Shown here piece after piece: positions 8,924 through 18,049 of a DNA stretch of 64,000 bases. The notes under the pieces are model-generated. The model saw only the letters and a program-made list of their open reading frames with translations. It was not told the origin of the DNA and searched no databases. The stretch covers positions 161,959-225,958 of the forward strand of contig JAWKTZ010000013.1 of assembly GCA_041398845.1 (NCBI GenBank), in the 5' to 3' direction. Each line of letters opens with the position of its first letter. The first letter of the stretch is position 1. Origin of the DNA: Fuerstiella sp041398845. GTDB lineage: Bacteria > Planctomycetota > Planctomycetia > Planctomycetales > Planctomycetaceae. Made by a program: the position numbers and the translations under genes.

Positions 8924-9372
8924 CGGCGTCTTCCTGGAACGGGTTTCCGGCTGTCCGGCTGGTCGCTGTTCTGAGTTGCCAGAAGTTCGGCAATTTTCTG
9001 AGAACCGTATCCCAGCGCAGATCGCAGCACGACGGCAGAGATCAGGCCGAAGACCGTGGAACCGGCCCCGGATTTGGCCGCTGACTTCGGCTTGTTTTCC
9101 ACAACGATGCGATGTTGCCTGGCCAGTTCGGCGATGGTGTCGGCGTCAACCGTTTCAAGGTTCAGTTTGTTCGGCACGGCCATAAAGCCGGCAGCCGCCG
9201 CCACGCCCAGACTGATCCACGGAGACCGTCTGACATGCTGCCGCCAGTCAGTCAGCTCTTTCGCCTGAACGGCGACGCCCCGAATGTCATCGCCGAGTTC
9301 GCGGCGAACCATAGCCATCTCACGGCGTAGCCGATCGGCCGTATTGTCTCCGGTTGATGTGCTGGTGAGCAT
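8920..9372 (-). CDS. Hypothetical membrane protein of the stress cluster
   Basis: A 150-residue protein. The N-terminus (RLRREMAMVRRELGDDIRG) is a charged amphipathic helix like that of DUF3618/YqjD-like proteins. A weak hydrophobic segment follows at WISLGVAAAAGFMAVP and a second at TVFGLISAVVLRSALGYG. The C-terminus is basic (KPVPGRRR). Its stop overlaps the next start. It probably helps form the membrane-associated stress complex with its neighbours, but no specific function can be assigned. Confidence 0.65.
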   Translation of the reverse strand: MLTSTSTGDNTADRLRREMAMVRRELGDDIRGVAVQAKELTDWRQHVRRSPWISLGVAAAAGFMAVPNKLNLETVDADTIAELARQHRIVVENKPKSAAKSGAGSTVFGLISAVVLRSALGYGSQKIAELLATQNSDQPDSRKPVPGRRR

Positions 9373-9445
9373 GGTTGTTCGCTGTGATTGATCTTGTTGA
9401 GTATGAAGGCACTTCGATTGGTCCGCCTGTCGATCTCAGGACAGA

Positions 9446-9868
9446 CTATGCTTTGTTTCTCAGAATCAGCCCCAGTACGGCCCCGGCGATCAGCCCGGCT
9501 CCGAAGCACACAGCGACAGATTCCGTCGGGTGGCGTCGCACGGTGTCAGAGGCGTTTTCGAACCCGCTGGCCAGCGCTTCCTGAGCCTGTTCATACTGCC
9601 GGGACGTCGCGCCGCTGAAGTCCGATGCGCATGATCGTACGGCTTCCGCTGCACCGCTCAGCCGAGACGCTCCGTTAGCCAGCGCCGAATCCAGAAACGA
9701 TTCGATACTCGCTTTGGACTCACCTGTCTTCTGCTGAATACTGCCGACCAGTCGATCGATGCTGCCTTTGGCTCCTGCCAGATCGTCTTCGGTAAGCTGT
9801 CCCCATTTCTCAACGAGGCGTCCCTTGAGCTGGTTCCAGTTGCCTTGCAGTTCCTGCTGAGTAATCAT
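9446..9868 (-). CDS. CsbD-domain stress protein with C-terminal membrane anchor
   Basis: A 140-residue protein. Residues 1-55 match the CsbD family (TQQELQGNWNQLKGRLVEKW and LTEDDLAGAKGSIDRLVG), small general-stress proteins found in many bacteria. The rest resembles a YqjD/DUF883 unit ending in a glycine-rich membrane helix (AVCFGAGLIAGAVLGLILR). ATG 9868 is preferred; a GTG two codons upstream lies too close to the AGGAAA ribosome-binding site. It is the first gene of the 9868-8286 cluster and is preceded by a sigma-54-type promoter sequence. Confidence 0.8.
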   Translation of the reverse strand: MITQQELQGNWNQLKGRLVEKWGQLTEDDLAGAKGSIDRLVGSIQQKTGESKASIESFLDSALANGASRLSGAAEAVRSCASDFSGATSRQYEQAQEALASGFENASDTVRRHPTESVAVCFGAGLIAGAVLGLILRNKA

Positions 9869-9946
9869 TGTCACGTTTCCTGTTTTGCGTTGAGGTTGAA
9901 CAATTCATTCGCTGAATGCGGTTGCTGATATCCGCAAAACAGGGAA

Positions 9947-9964
9947 TTGCATTTGTCGTGCCAA
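9947..9964 (-). promoter_or_regulatory. Putative sigma-54 (RpoN) promoter for the csbD cluster
   Basis: Read on the minus strand the sequence is TTGGCACGACAAATGCAA. It matches the sigma-54 consensus TGGCACG-N4-TTGC with the obligatory GG and GC separated by 10 bases, and differs at one base of the -12 element. The inferred start point, near 9935, is about 65 bases upstream of the CsbD-type gene. No enhancer site was identified. Confidence 0.6.
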
Positions 9965-10405
9965 TGCCGATGAACGCCAGATTCACTTTGTGAAATGGCG
10001 GTCTTCGCAGGGATCGGACCGGGAGTTCCATGACTATCGTCAGTGAGCAACATCCGAGGGAATCATGCCGTCTGAACGTTAAACGTCCGCGCTGACGCCT
10101 GAGCGCGCAGCCAGTGCCGGCGGCACATCGGTAAGGCTGGCGGCGATCAATGTTCAGAGAACAACGGTGCCCGTCGACAGGTTAGGAACGACCAATCATT
10201 GACTGGCGCATCTCCTAGCTACGGCGCACCTCGTCGTGGGATTCGCCAGAATTCGCTTCCTTACAGGATTTCTGGCGAAATCCACTACGCCATCTCTTAA
10301 TGAAGCGTTCCTTCAAGTATTTTCCTGGCGTCATGGGTTGGTGCCTGACCATTGGGTATGATTATGATGCGGCAGCGTCAAACGATCCTGCCTGAAAGCA
10401 TCGCC
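9965..10405. other. Divergent intergenic region with palindromic repeat B1
   Basis: No gene was recognised. Positions 10232-10289 carry an inverted repeat (GATTCGCCAGAATTC ... GATTTCTGGCGAAATC), followed at 10299-10312 by AATGAAGCGTTCCT. Both are repeated at 29225-29300. The remainder should contain the promoter of the ceramidase-like gene, but no clear boxes were seen. Confidence 0.6.
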
Positions 10406-11761
10406 ATGAAACAATTCCGCTCCGCCTTACTGCTGTTGCTGCTTCCCTGTCGATTGGCGTACGCCGACGAGCTGACTGTTGGTGTGTTTGATGTTGATGC
10501 ATCGCCTCCCCTTGGGAGTCCGATGGCTTATGATCCGACCAAAGGCATTCAGACTCCGTTAAGCTGTCGTGGAATCGTCATCAGCGGGGCCGGGCAGCCC
10601 ATCGTGATGTGCGCTGTCGACTGGATTGGTATTGGAAACGATGGTCAGACATTGTTCCGCGAAAAACTGGCGTCCGCTGCCAACACCACGGCAGAGCGAG
10701 TTGTCGTGCATACTCTGCATCAGCATGACGCACCGCGTTGCGATTTTTCGGCAGAAGACCTGATGCTGGCCGAAGGAGTGACGGGTGCCGGGTTTGACCC
10801 GGCGTTCGCTCGCGATGTTGTGGAACGAGCCGCTGCGGCGGTGATTGAATGTCAGCGGAATGCTCAACCGGTGTCGCATGTCGGCCTGGGGATCGGAACG
10901 GTGGAGAAAGTGGCTTCGAATCGTCGCATTCTCGGTCCGGACGGCAAGGTTCTGTATACTCGGTACACGGCGACGAAGGACCCGAAGATTCGAGCGTTCC
11001 CGGCGGGCACCATCGATCCGCAACTGAAGATGATGACCTTCTGGAATCACGACAGAGCCATCGTGGCGCTCACCTGGTATGCCACGCATCCTCAAAGCTA
11101 TTATCGCACCGGAATGGCCAGTCCCGACTTCCCCGGACTGGCTCGAAACGCTCAGCAGGCCGCCACCGGAATTCCTCATGTGCATTTCAACGGTGCCGGC
11201 GGCAATATCGGAGCCGGCAAGTGGAACGACGGTTCTCACGAAAATCGCCGGATCCTTGCTGATCGCGTGGCCGCTGGCATGCAGCAGGCATGGGACAAAA
11301 CTCAGAAGGTCAAAGTCACGCCCGACGACGTCACATGGCGAACGGTCCCGGCGGTGCTGCCGGTTGCCGAACACCTGAACGAACAGACTCTGGTGAACGC
11401 CATTCAGGACAAAGCGGCTGACAACCGTACACGCTATTATGCCGCGACGGATCTGGCGTGGCTGCGCCGCTGCAGCGCCGGCGACTCGATCTCGATTTCC
11501 TGCCTGTCCATCGGCAAGGCGCGCGTGCTGCACATGCCGGGCGAATTATTTGTTGAATATCAATTGAATGCTCAGCAACTGCGACCGGATCTGTTTGTGG
11601 CCATGGCGGCGTACGGAGACTATGCTCCGGGCTACATCGGCACCGAGATCGCCTACAGTCAGGGGGGGTACGAAACGAGTCCGCGAGCTTCCAATGTGGC
11701 TCCAACCGTGGAAGGCGTTCTGATGAATGCCGTGCGAACACTTCTGGACGCTGGTCCGTGA
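10406..11761 (+). CDS. Secreted neutral/alkaline-ceramidase-like protein
   Basis: A 451-residue exported protein. ATG 10406 starts a signal peptide (KQFRSALLLLLLPCRLAYA, then DE). The mature part begins ELTVGVFDVDASPPLG, a typical start for the neutral/alkaline non-lysosomal ceramidase N-terminal domain as found in many planctomycete proteins. HTLHQHDAPRCD resembles the zinc-binding HxH-type segment, and YATHPQSYYRTG and FNGAGGNIGAGKWNDG resemble later active-site loops. True ceramidases are longer, so the substrate may differ (amide lipids or unknown). It sits alone, transcribed away from the CsbD cluster. Confidence 0.7.
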   Translation: MKQFRSALLLLLLPCRLAYADELTVGVFDVDASPPLGSPMAYDPTKGIQTPLSCRGIVISGAGQPIVMCAVDWIGIGNDGQTLFREKLASAANTTAERVVVHTLHQHDAPRCDFSAEDLMLAEGVTGAGFDPAFARDVVERAAAAVIECQRNAQPVSHVGLGIGTVEKVASNRRILGPDGKVLYTRYTATKDPKIRAFPAGTIDPQLKMMTFWNHDRAIVALTWYATHPQSYYRTGMASPDFPGLARNAQQAATGIPHVHFNGAGGNIGAGKWNDGSHENRRILADRVAAGMQQAWDKTQKVKVTPDDVTWRTVPAVLPVAEHLNEQTLVNAIQDKAADNRTRYYAATDLAWLRRCSAGDSISISCLSIGKARVLHMPGELFVEYQLNAQQLRPDLFVAMAAYGDYAPGYIGTEIAYSQGGYETSPRASNVAPTVEGVLMNAVRTLLDAGP

Positions 11762-11803
11762 TCGAATCTGTGGAACCACGTTCTTTGCCTTCCTGAATCT
11801 TCC

Positions 11804-13309
11804 GTGACGTCTGCCGTGAATCTGTCTTTGATGCCAGTCGATCTGATTTCCGAACCCCGCTTTCGCGAGGCTGATCTGGGGCTGCCGATGCCCGACGATC
11901 TTCATGCCGTGTCCGCGTGCCTGCCTCTGTGGAGACACAACATTGGCTATGAAGAAGGCGATTTGCAGGTGCATTCAAAACTGCAGGCCGCCTATCCTCG
12001 TTTTTGTTTTCATCCAATCGTCCAGCAGTTGTGCGACAGATTCTTCAACGTTGATGGGCGCAAAGGACTGCCGTTTGCCTCGAAACAGGCGGCTGAACGA
12101 GCTGTCGAATATGTTCGCCATGCCGTCTCTGCGGCGGCCACACTGCAGAAGCTGCCGGGTCAGTCGATCTGCGGAGTCACCGTGGAGGCGGACCACTTCC
12201 CGGTGCTGAAGCAGTACTGGCAGCATGCCGGAGAAAACGCGTCCTCGCGAGTTGCTGAACTTATTCTGAATGACTGCCCGGCCACGTGCAGCGATACAGA
12301 ACAACGCCGGGCGGTGCGGCAGCGTGTGGCCGGTTTTCAGGCAACTCCGCTGGACGACGTGTTTCTGTTTCCGTCGGGCATGGCGTCGATTGCGAGTGCC
12401 ATACGAGCGGTCCGGCAGTTTCGCACCGGTCCGATCTGTCAGTTCGGATTTCCATACGTGGATACTCTGAAAATTCTGCAGAGGTTTCCGAACACGTCGC
12501 ATCATTTTTTTCCGTTGGGAAGTGCAGCGGACCTGCAGAAGCTCACGGAACTCTGCCAGTCGACTCCCCCGATCGCCGTCGTCTGTGAAGTTCCCACCAA
12601 CCCGTTGCTGGTGACTCCCGACATGGCCGCTCTGCGAAGTCTGGCAGACCAATATGGTTTCGTGCTGATTGTCGACGATACTCTGACGGCCTGCGGAAAT
12701 CTGAACCTGACACCATTCGCTGATCTACGAGTCACCAGTCTGACCAAATACTTCAGCGGATACGGCAACGTCCTTGCCGGAGCACTCACACTGAACCCCG
12801 GAGGTTCTCATTATGCTGATCTTCGAGCGGCCGTCACAGAAGAGTTCGAAGAAACTCTGAGCGACATCGACGTGCAGGTTCTTGCCGAGAATTCAGCCGA
12901 CATGCAGCAGCGTGTGCGGACAATCAACGACAATGCCGTTCGACTGGCTTCATTTCTGCGAGACCATCCGCAGGTGCAATCGGTGTTCTATCCGTCCGCA
13001 GACTGCCGGGAATACGAAGCACTGCGCGCGGCGGCCGGAGGCTATGGCGGGCTGATGTCGATCGTTCTGCGCGATGCGGAACGGACGACTCCCATCATGT
13101 TTGACTCACTGGAAGTGTGCAAAGGACCGAACCTTGGCACAAACTTCACGTTGTGTTGCCCGTACACCATTCTGGCTCATTACACCGAACTGGACTTTGC
13201 TGAGACCTGTGGTGTTTCGCGGTGGTTGCTGAGAATCAGCGTCGGCACAGAACCGTACGACGTTCTGGAACGGCGATTCAGGACCGCTCTTGATCAGGCC
13301 GCCGATTGA
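11804..13309 (+). CDS. Cys/Met-metabolism PLP enzyme, fungal-type cystathionine gamma-synthase-like
   Basis: A 501-residue fold-type I PLP enzyme. The segment HAVSACLPLWRHNIGYEEG and the following AAYPRFCFHP resemble the N-terminal part of fungal cystathionine gamma-synthases (Str2/Met-7 group) more than bacterial MetB. The cofactor lysine is in RVTSLTKYFSGYGNVLAG (about residue 318), preceded by FVLIVDDTLTACGN with the aspartate that binds the pyridine nitrogen. Expected reaction: gamma-replacement of an activated homoserine with cysteine, in methionine synthesis. The start is uncertain: GTG 11804 is used, and ATG 11831 is an alternative. It is about 40 bp downstream of the ceramidase-like gene. 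Confidence 0.75.
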   Translation: MTSAVNLSLMPVDLISEPRFREADLGLPMPDDLHAVSACLPLWRHNIGYEEGDLQVHSKLQAAYPRFCFHPIVQQLCDRFFNVDGRKGLPFASKQAAERAVEYVRHAVSAAATLQKLPGQSICGVTVEADHFPVLKQYWQHAGENASSRVAELILNDCPATCSDTEQRRAVRQRVAGFQATPLDDVFLFPSGMASIASAIRAVRQFRTGPICQFGFPYVDTLKILQRFPNTSHHFFPLGSAADLQKLTELCQSTPPIAVVCEVPTNPLLVTPDMAALRSLADQYGFVLIVDDTLTACGNLNLTPFADLRVTSLTKYFSGYGNVLAGALTLNPGGSHYADLRAAVTEEFEETLSDIDVQVLAENSADMQQRVRTINDNAVRLASFLRDHPQVQSVFYPSADCREYEALRAAAGGYGGLMSIVLRDAERTTPIMFDSLEVCKGPNLGTNFTLCCPYTILAHYTELDFAETCGVSRWLLRISVGTEPYDVLERRFRTALDQAAD

Positions 13310-13443
13310 CATTCGCAGCACGGCCTGTGGATTCTGCGGGTCGGGCTCATTATCATGAGGGTTGAGGTCGGCTTTGCGAGTTCGCTGACTGCCCGCGTTG
13401 ATCCCCACCGAATGCTGAATCCCACCTGCCACGGAGCTAACCT

Positions 13444-16400
13444 GTGTCCGGCCGCGCTGTGTGTCTGTGTCTGCCGTTTCTGTGCTGCGGATCGTTGATC
13501 CTGCCCGCAGCGGCTCAGGACGTCCAGTACAACCGCGATGTTCGTCCGATCCTGGCGGACCGGTGTTTTCACTGCCACGGCCCCGATGCCGCCGCTCGCG
13601 AGGCCGACCTGCGACTGGATTCCTTTGCAAACGTTACGGCGAATCGCGACGGACGGCGAGTCATTCAGCCCGGCGAACCGAAGGACAGTGAGCTGATTCG
13701 ACGAATCACGTCCACGGATCATGATGTTGTCATGCCGCCGCCGGATTCGGGCGACTCTTTGACGCCAGAACAGATCCGAGTTGTGACACAGTGGATTCAG
13801 GATGGAGGGCAATACGAGGATCACTGGGCGTTTGTACCGCCGCAGCGTCCAATCGTTCCGGTCAACCGGGATACCACCTGGGCTCAGACGCCCATCGACC
13901 ACTTCGTCATGGCGAAGCTGGAAGCGATGAACCGTTCGCCGTCGCCGCCCGCCGACTCACAGATGCTTGTCCGCCGCATCACTCTGGATCTGACCGGGCT
14001 GCCTCCGACACTGGCGGAAGTGGATGCGTTTCAGCAGTCCGCCGCCAATGATCGCGATGCGGCTGTGGATGCTCTGGTTGATCGATTGCTGCAGTCGCCT
14101 CGCTACGGAGAACACATGGCGGCCGGCTGGCTGGATGCAGCTCGCTACGCTGACACCAACGGCTATTTCACGGACGAAAATCGGATCATGTGGCCGTGGC
14201 GAGACTGGGTGATTCACGCATTCAATCAGAACATGCCGTTTGATCGGTTCACGGTCGAACAACTGGCCGGAGACCTGCTTCCCGATGCCACGATCGATCA
14301 GCGAATCGCCACCGGGTTCAACCGCAATCATATGGTGAACAATGAAACGGGAATCATTGAAGAAGAGTTCCGCGTCGAATACGTCGCCGACCGAGTTGAC
14401 ACGACGTCGACGGTGTGGCTGGGACTGACTCTGGCCTGTGCTCGCTGTCACGACCACAAATATGACCCGGTGTCTCAGCGCGATTTCTATCGCTTCTTTG
14501 CCTTTTTCAACAATGTGCCGGAACGCGGGCTGAGCGGCAGCAGCGGCAATGCCGTGCCGGTGATCTCTGTTCCGTCGCCGCAACAGACTCAACAACTGGC
14601 CGCAATTCGTCAACAGCTTCGGGACGCCGAACAGCAGTTTCAGCATGTGGAATCACAGCTCGGTGTCGCTCAGACTAAGTGGGAAGCCACGGCTGAGGCG
14701 GATTCGCCGGCGGTTACCAGGGATCAGCTTGTCGCACATTTTCCGCTCGAACGACCGGATGAAATTCTTCAGACTCACGGCGACATCATGTTTGACGACG
14801 GCCTGATCGGGCATGCGGCAGACCTGAACGGGGAATCCTTTCTGAGCATTGAGGATGTCGCCGACTTTGAAGCCACGGATGCCTTTTCCTGCGGACTGTG
14901 GGTGATCGCCGCCAGCGACGGCTGCGTGCTGTCAAAGATGGATGACGTCAACGACATGCGAGGTTTTGATATTGCGAAACGCAAGGGACACATTGAAGTG
15001 AACCTTGTTCATCGCTGGAACCGGGATGCCATTCGTGTTGTGACAAAAGCCTCCGTGCCGATGAATCAATGGCAGCACCTGATGTTGACCTGGGACGGTT
15101 CCGGACGCGCCGCCGGAGTTGTGTTGTATCTGAACGGGCAGCCTCTGGCGCTGGAGATCGTGCAGGATCACCTGAGCGGTACGATCCGCAATAAACAACC
15201 TCTGCGACTGGGACGTCGTCAGGCCAGCGCGACACTCAAGGGGCGGCTGGACGAAGTTCGGATCTATCGTACGGCGTTGAATGCCAAACAGGCCGGTGAA
15301 CTGGCCGACGGCGAACTGATTCGAGGCCTGCTTTCTCGATCACCTCGGGATCGCAGCGATGCCGAGCGTCGTCGGCTGCGAGACTGGTTTGTGCAAAAGC
15401 AGGCCGATGATCGTCTGGCTTCTGCCACCAGAAATCTTCAACAGCTTCGTGACCGCGAAAGAACTCTGACCAGAGCCATTCCCACCACGATGGTGATGCA
15501 GGAGGCCGACAAAGTGCGACCGGCGTTTGTCCTGAATCGAGGACAGTATGATGACCCCGGAGACGCCGTGACGACCGGACTTCCCGAATTTCTGACGAAG
15601 ACTTCTGACGAACCGCACGACCGTTCGAAAAACCGCCTCGATCTGGCTCACTGGCTGGTGCATCGCGACAACCCGCTGACAGCTCGCGTCACGGTCAACC
15701 GACTTTGGCAGCAGATGTTTGGAACGGGGCTTGTGAAGACGGTGGATGACTTTGGCACGCAGGGGGAATGGCCCGTTCATCCGGAGCTGCTCGACTGGCT
15801 GGCCGTGGAATTCATCGACAGTGGCTGGGACATTCAGCACATGTTGCGGCTGATCGTCACATCGGCCGTGTATCAGCAGACGTCGGATGCTTCTCCGGAA
15901 AGTTATTCGGCCGATCCCGAAAATCGGTGGTTGTCTCGAGGGCCGCGGTTTCGCATGAATGCAGAAACTCTGCGAGACAACGCGCTGGCCATCAGCGGGC
16001 TGCTGGTGGAAAAGATCGGCGGACCGTCGGTGATGCCGTATCAGCCGCCGGGATTGTGGGAAGACGTCAGTTACGATGGCAACGCAACATATCAGCCGTC
16101 CACGGGCGACGATCTGTACCGTCGCAGTCTGTACACGTTCCGGAAACGTCAGTCGCCGCCGCCAACAATGCAGACGTTCGATGCTCCAACTCGCGAAACC
16201 TGCACGGTGCAGCGTTCCATCACCAATACTCCCCTGCAGGCTCTGGCTCTGATGAACGATCCCACGTTTGTTGAAGCGGCTCGCAAGCTGGCAGAACGCG
16301 TGTTCGCGCAGCCGGGGCACCGTTCACAGAACCGCATTGCCGTGGCCTTTCGGATGGCCACAGGACGCCGGCCGTCCGAACCCGAGGTCCGGATTCTGCA

Positions 16401-16575
16401 CAGGGTTCTGGACGCTCAACTCGACTTCTATCGGACGCATCCCGGTGATGCGTCGAAGTTGCTGAGTGTTGGTGATTCCGTTTTTGATCCGTCATTGGAT
16501 CCCGTCGAACTGGCGGCATGGACGACCGTGGCGAACATGATTTTAAGTCTTGACGAAACAATTACACGCCGATGA
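13444..16575 (+). CDS. Planctomycete cytochrome-like protein (PSCyt1-DUF1549-LamG-DUF1553)
   Basis: A 1043-residue secreted protein. GTG 13444 is preferred because GGAG lies seven bases upstream and a signal peptide follows (CLPFLCCGSLILPAAA). The PSCyt1 domain has the single c-type haem motif CFHCHG near residue 39, followed by AREADLRLDS, and DUF1549 (PSCyt2) starts near TPIDHFVMAKLE. A concanavalin/LamG-like beta-sandwich lies at about residues 425-610 (LVAHFPLE ... LDEVRIYRTALNAKQAGEL). DUF1553 (PSD1) follows from NRGQYDDPGDAV to the end, with the conserved FGTGLVKTVDDFG. The role of these abundant proteins is not established; carbohydrate binding with haem-linked redox chemistry in the periplasm is a common suggestion. 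It overlaps the next gene by four bases. Confidence 0.92.
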   Translation: MSGRAVCLCLPFLCCGSLILPAAAQDVQYNRDVRPILADRCFHCHGPDAAAREADLRLDSFANVTANRDGRRVIQPGEPKDSELIRRITSTDHDVVMPPPDSGDSLTPEQIRVVTQWIQDGGQYEDHWAFVPPQRPIVPVNRDTTWAQTPIDHFVMAKLEAMNRSPSPPADSQMLVRRITLDLTGLPPTLAEVDAFQQSAANDRDAAVDALVDRLLQSPRYGEHMAAGWLDAARYADTNGYFTDENRIMWPWRDWVIHAFNQNMPFDRFTVEQLAGDLLPDATIDQRIATGFNRNHMVNNETGIIEEEFRVEYVADRVDTTSTVWLGLTLACARCHDHKYDPVSQRDFYRFFAFFNNVPERGLSGSSGNAVPVISVPSPQQTQQLAAIRQQLRDAEQQFQHVESQLGVAQTKWEATAEADSPAVTRDQLVAHFPLERPDEILQTHGDIMFDDGLIGHAADLNGESFLSIEDVADFEATDAFSCGLWVIAASDGCVLSKMDDVNDMRGFDIAKRKGHIEVNLVHRWNRDAIRVVTKASVPMNQWQHLMLTWDGSGRAAGVVLYLNGQPLALEIVQDHLSGTIRNKQPLRLGRRQASATLKGRLDEVRIYRTALNAKQAGELADGELIRGLLSRSPRDRSDAERRRLRDWFVQKQADDRLASATRNLQQLRDRERTLTRAIPTTMVMQEADKVRPAFVLNRGQYDDPGDAVTTGLPEFLTKTSDEPHDRSKNRLDLAHWLVHRDNPLTARVTVNRLWQQMFGTGLVKTVDDFGTQGEWPVHPELLDWLAVEFIDSGWDIQHMLRLIVTSAVYQQTSDASPESYSADPENRWLSRGPRFRMNAETLRDNALAISGLLVEKIGGPSVMPYQPPGLWEDVSYDGNATYQPSTGDDLYRRSLYTFRKRQSPPPTMQTFDAPTRETCTVQRSITNTPLQALALMNDPTFVEAARKLAERVFAQPGHRSQNRIAVAFRMATGRRPSEPEVRILHRVLDAQLDFYRTHPGDASKLLSVGDSVFDPSLDPVELAAWTTVANMILSLDETITRR

Positions 16576-18026
16576 CGGACGCCGTTCACAACGCAATCCG
16601 GCAGACTCGCCGCCAGTTCTTCGGACGCTCTGCCAGCGGAATCGGAACCGCAGCGCTTGCGTCACTGCTGACTGCAGAATCTGAATCAGCGGTTGCTGAA
16701 TCAGCGGTGGGCCGGTCGGCAGTGACACGATCGGCACCGCGAGCCAAACGAATTATCTGTCTGTTTATGCACGGTGGGCCGTCGCAGATGGATCTGTATG
16801 ATCCGAAGCCGCAACTGAAGGATCTGCGAGGGACGGAACTGCCGGATTCGGTTCGTGGCAATCAGCGTCTGACGGGCATGACGTCCGGGCAGAGTTCATT
16901 CCCCGTCGCGTCGTCGATCTTCAGATTTGACAGGCGCGGTCAGTGTGGAACGTCCATCAGCGAGCTGCTGCCTCATCTTGGCGGTGTAGCGGACGATCTG
17001 TGCCTGATCAGATCGATGCATACGGAAGCCATCAACCACGATCCGGCGGTGACGTATCTTCAAACGGGACATCAGCAGCCGGGACGACCGAGCCTGGGCG
17101 CGTGGCTGAGCTACGGTCTGGGCAGTGAAAACCGGAATCTGCCGAACTTTGTGGTCCTGCTGTCACGCGGCAGTGCAGCTCGCCCCGACGATCCTCTGCA
17201 TTCCAGACTGTGGGGTTCGGCCTTTCTGCCGTCCAGTCATCAGGGAGTCAGCTTTCGTTCGGCCGGCGATCCCGTGCTGTATCTGTCCAACCCGCCGGGC
17301 ATCGATTCGGCAAATCGACGGCGCATGCTGGACGGGCTGGAACAGCTTAATCAGCAACACTACAACATCGCGGGCGATCCGGAAATCGAAACTCGGATTG
17401 CTCAGTTCGAACTGGCGTTTCGTATGCAGATGTCGGTCCCGGATCTGACCGACTTCAGTCAGGAATCGCCCGACACGCTGTCACGATATGGCGACGATGT
17501 TCAGCGGCCGGGAAGTTTCGCAGCCAATTGCCTGCTGGCTCGACGCATGGCGGAACGCGGAGTCCGTTTCATTCAGCTTTATCACCGTGGCTGGGATCAG
17601 CACTACAATCTGCCCAGTGACCTGCGACTTCAGTGCCGTGATATCGACCAGCCGAGCGCGGCACTCATCACGGACCTGAAACAGCGAGGTCTGCTGGACG
17701 ATACTCTGGTGATCTGGGGCGGAGAATTCGGCCGCACGATTTACAGTCAGGGAAAACTGGAACGCAACAACTATGGACGAGATCACCACGGTCGCTGCTT
17801 CACGATGTGGCTGTCCGGCGGCGGAATCAAACCCGGTTACGTCTATGGAGCAACGGATGATTTTTCCTACAACGTTGTGGAACACCCCGTCCATGTTCAC
17901 GACCTGAACGCCACCATCCTGCACTGCATGGGCATCGACCACACGCGGCTGACGTTCCGTTCAAAAGGTCGCCAGTTTCGGCTGACGGACGTTCACGGAA
18001 CCGTGGTTGACGATGTCCTGATGTGA
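16572..18026 (+). CDS. DUF1501 protein with Tat signal
   Basis: A 484-residue protein of the sulfatase-like DUF1501 family. The N-terminus QTRRQFFGRSASGIG is a twin-arginine signal. Conserved blocks include FMHGGPSQMDLYDPKP, NHDPAVTYLQTGHQQPGRPS, WDQHYNLP, VIWGGEFGR and GRDHHGRCFTMWL. Its start overlaps the stop of the DUF1553 gene as ATGA, so the two are translated as a unit, the usual arrangement in planctomycetes. The biochemical activity is unknown; the fold is related to alkaline phosphatase/sulfatase enzymes. Confidence 0.93.
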   Translation: MTDAVHNAIRQTRRQFFGRSASGIGTAALASLLTAESESAVAESAVGRSAVTRSAPRAKRIICLFMHGGPSQMDLYDPKPQLKDLRGTELPDSVRGNQRLTGMTSGQSSFPVASSIFRFDRRGQCGTSISELLPHLGGVADDLCLIRSMHTEAINHDPAVTYLQTGHQQPGRPSLGAWLSYGLGSENRNLPNFVVLLSRGSAARPDDPLHSRLWGSAFLPSSHQGVSFRSAGDPVLYLSNPPGIDSANRRRMLDGLEQLNQQHYNIAGDPEIETRIAQFELAFRMQMSVPDLTDFSQESPDTLSRYGDDVQRPGSFAANCLLARRMAERGVRFIQLYHRGWDQHYNLPSDLRLQCRDIDQPSAALITDLKQRGLLDDTLVIWGGEFGRTIYSQGKLERNNYGRDHHGRCFTMWLSGGGIKPGYVYGATDDFSYNVVEHPVHVHDLNATILHCMGIDHTRLTFRSKGRQFRLTDVHGTVVDDVLM

Positions 18027-18049
18027 ATTGATCAGACGGCAGGATTTCA

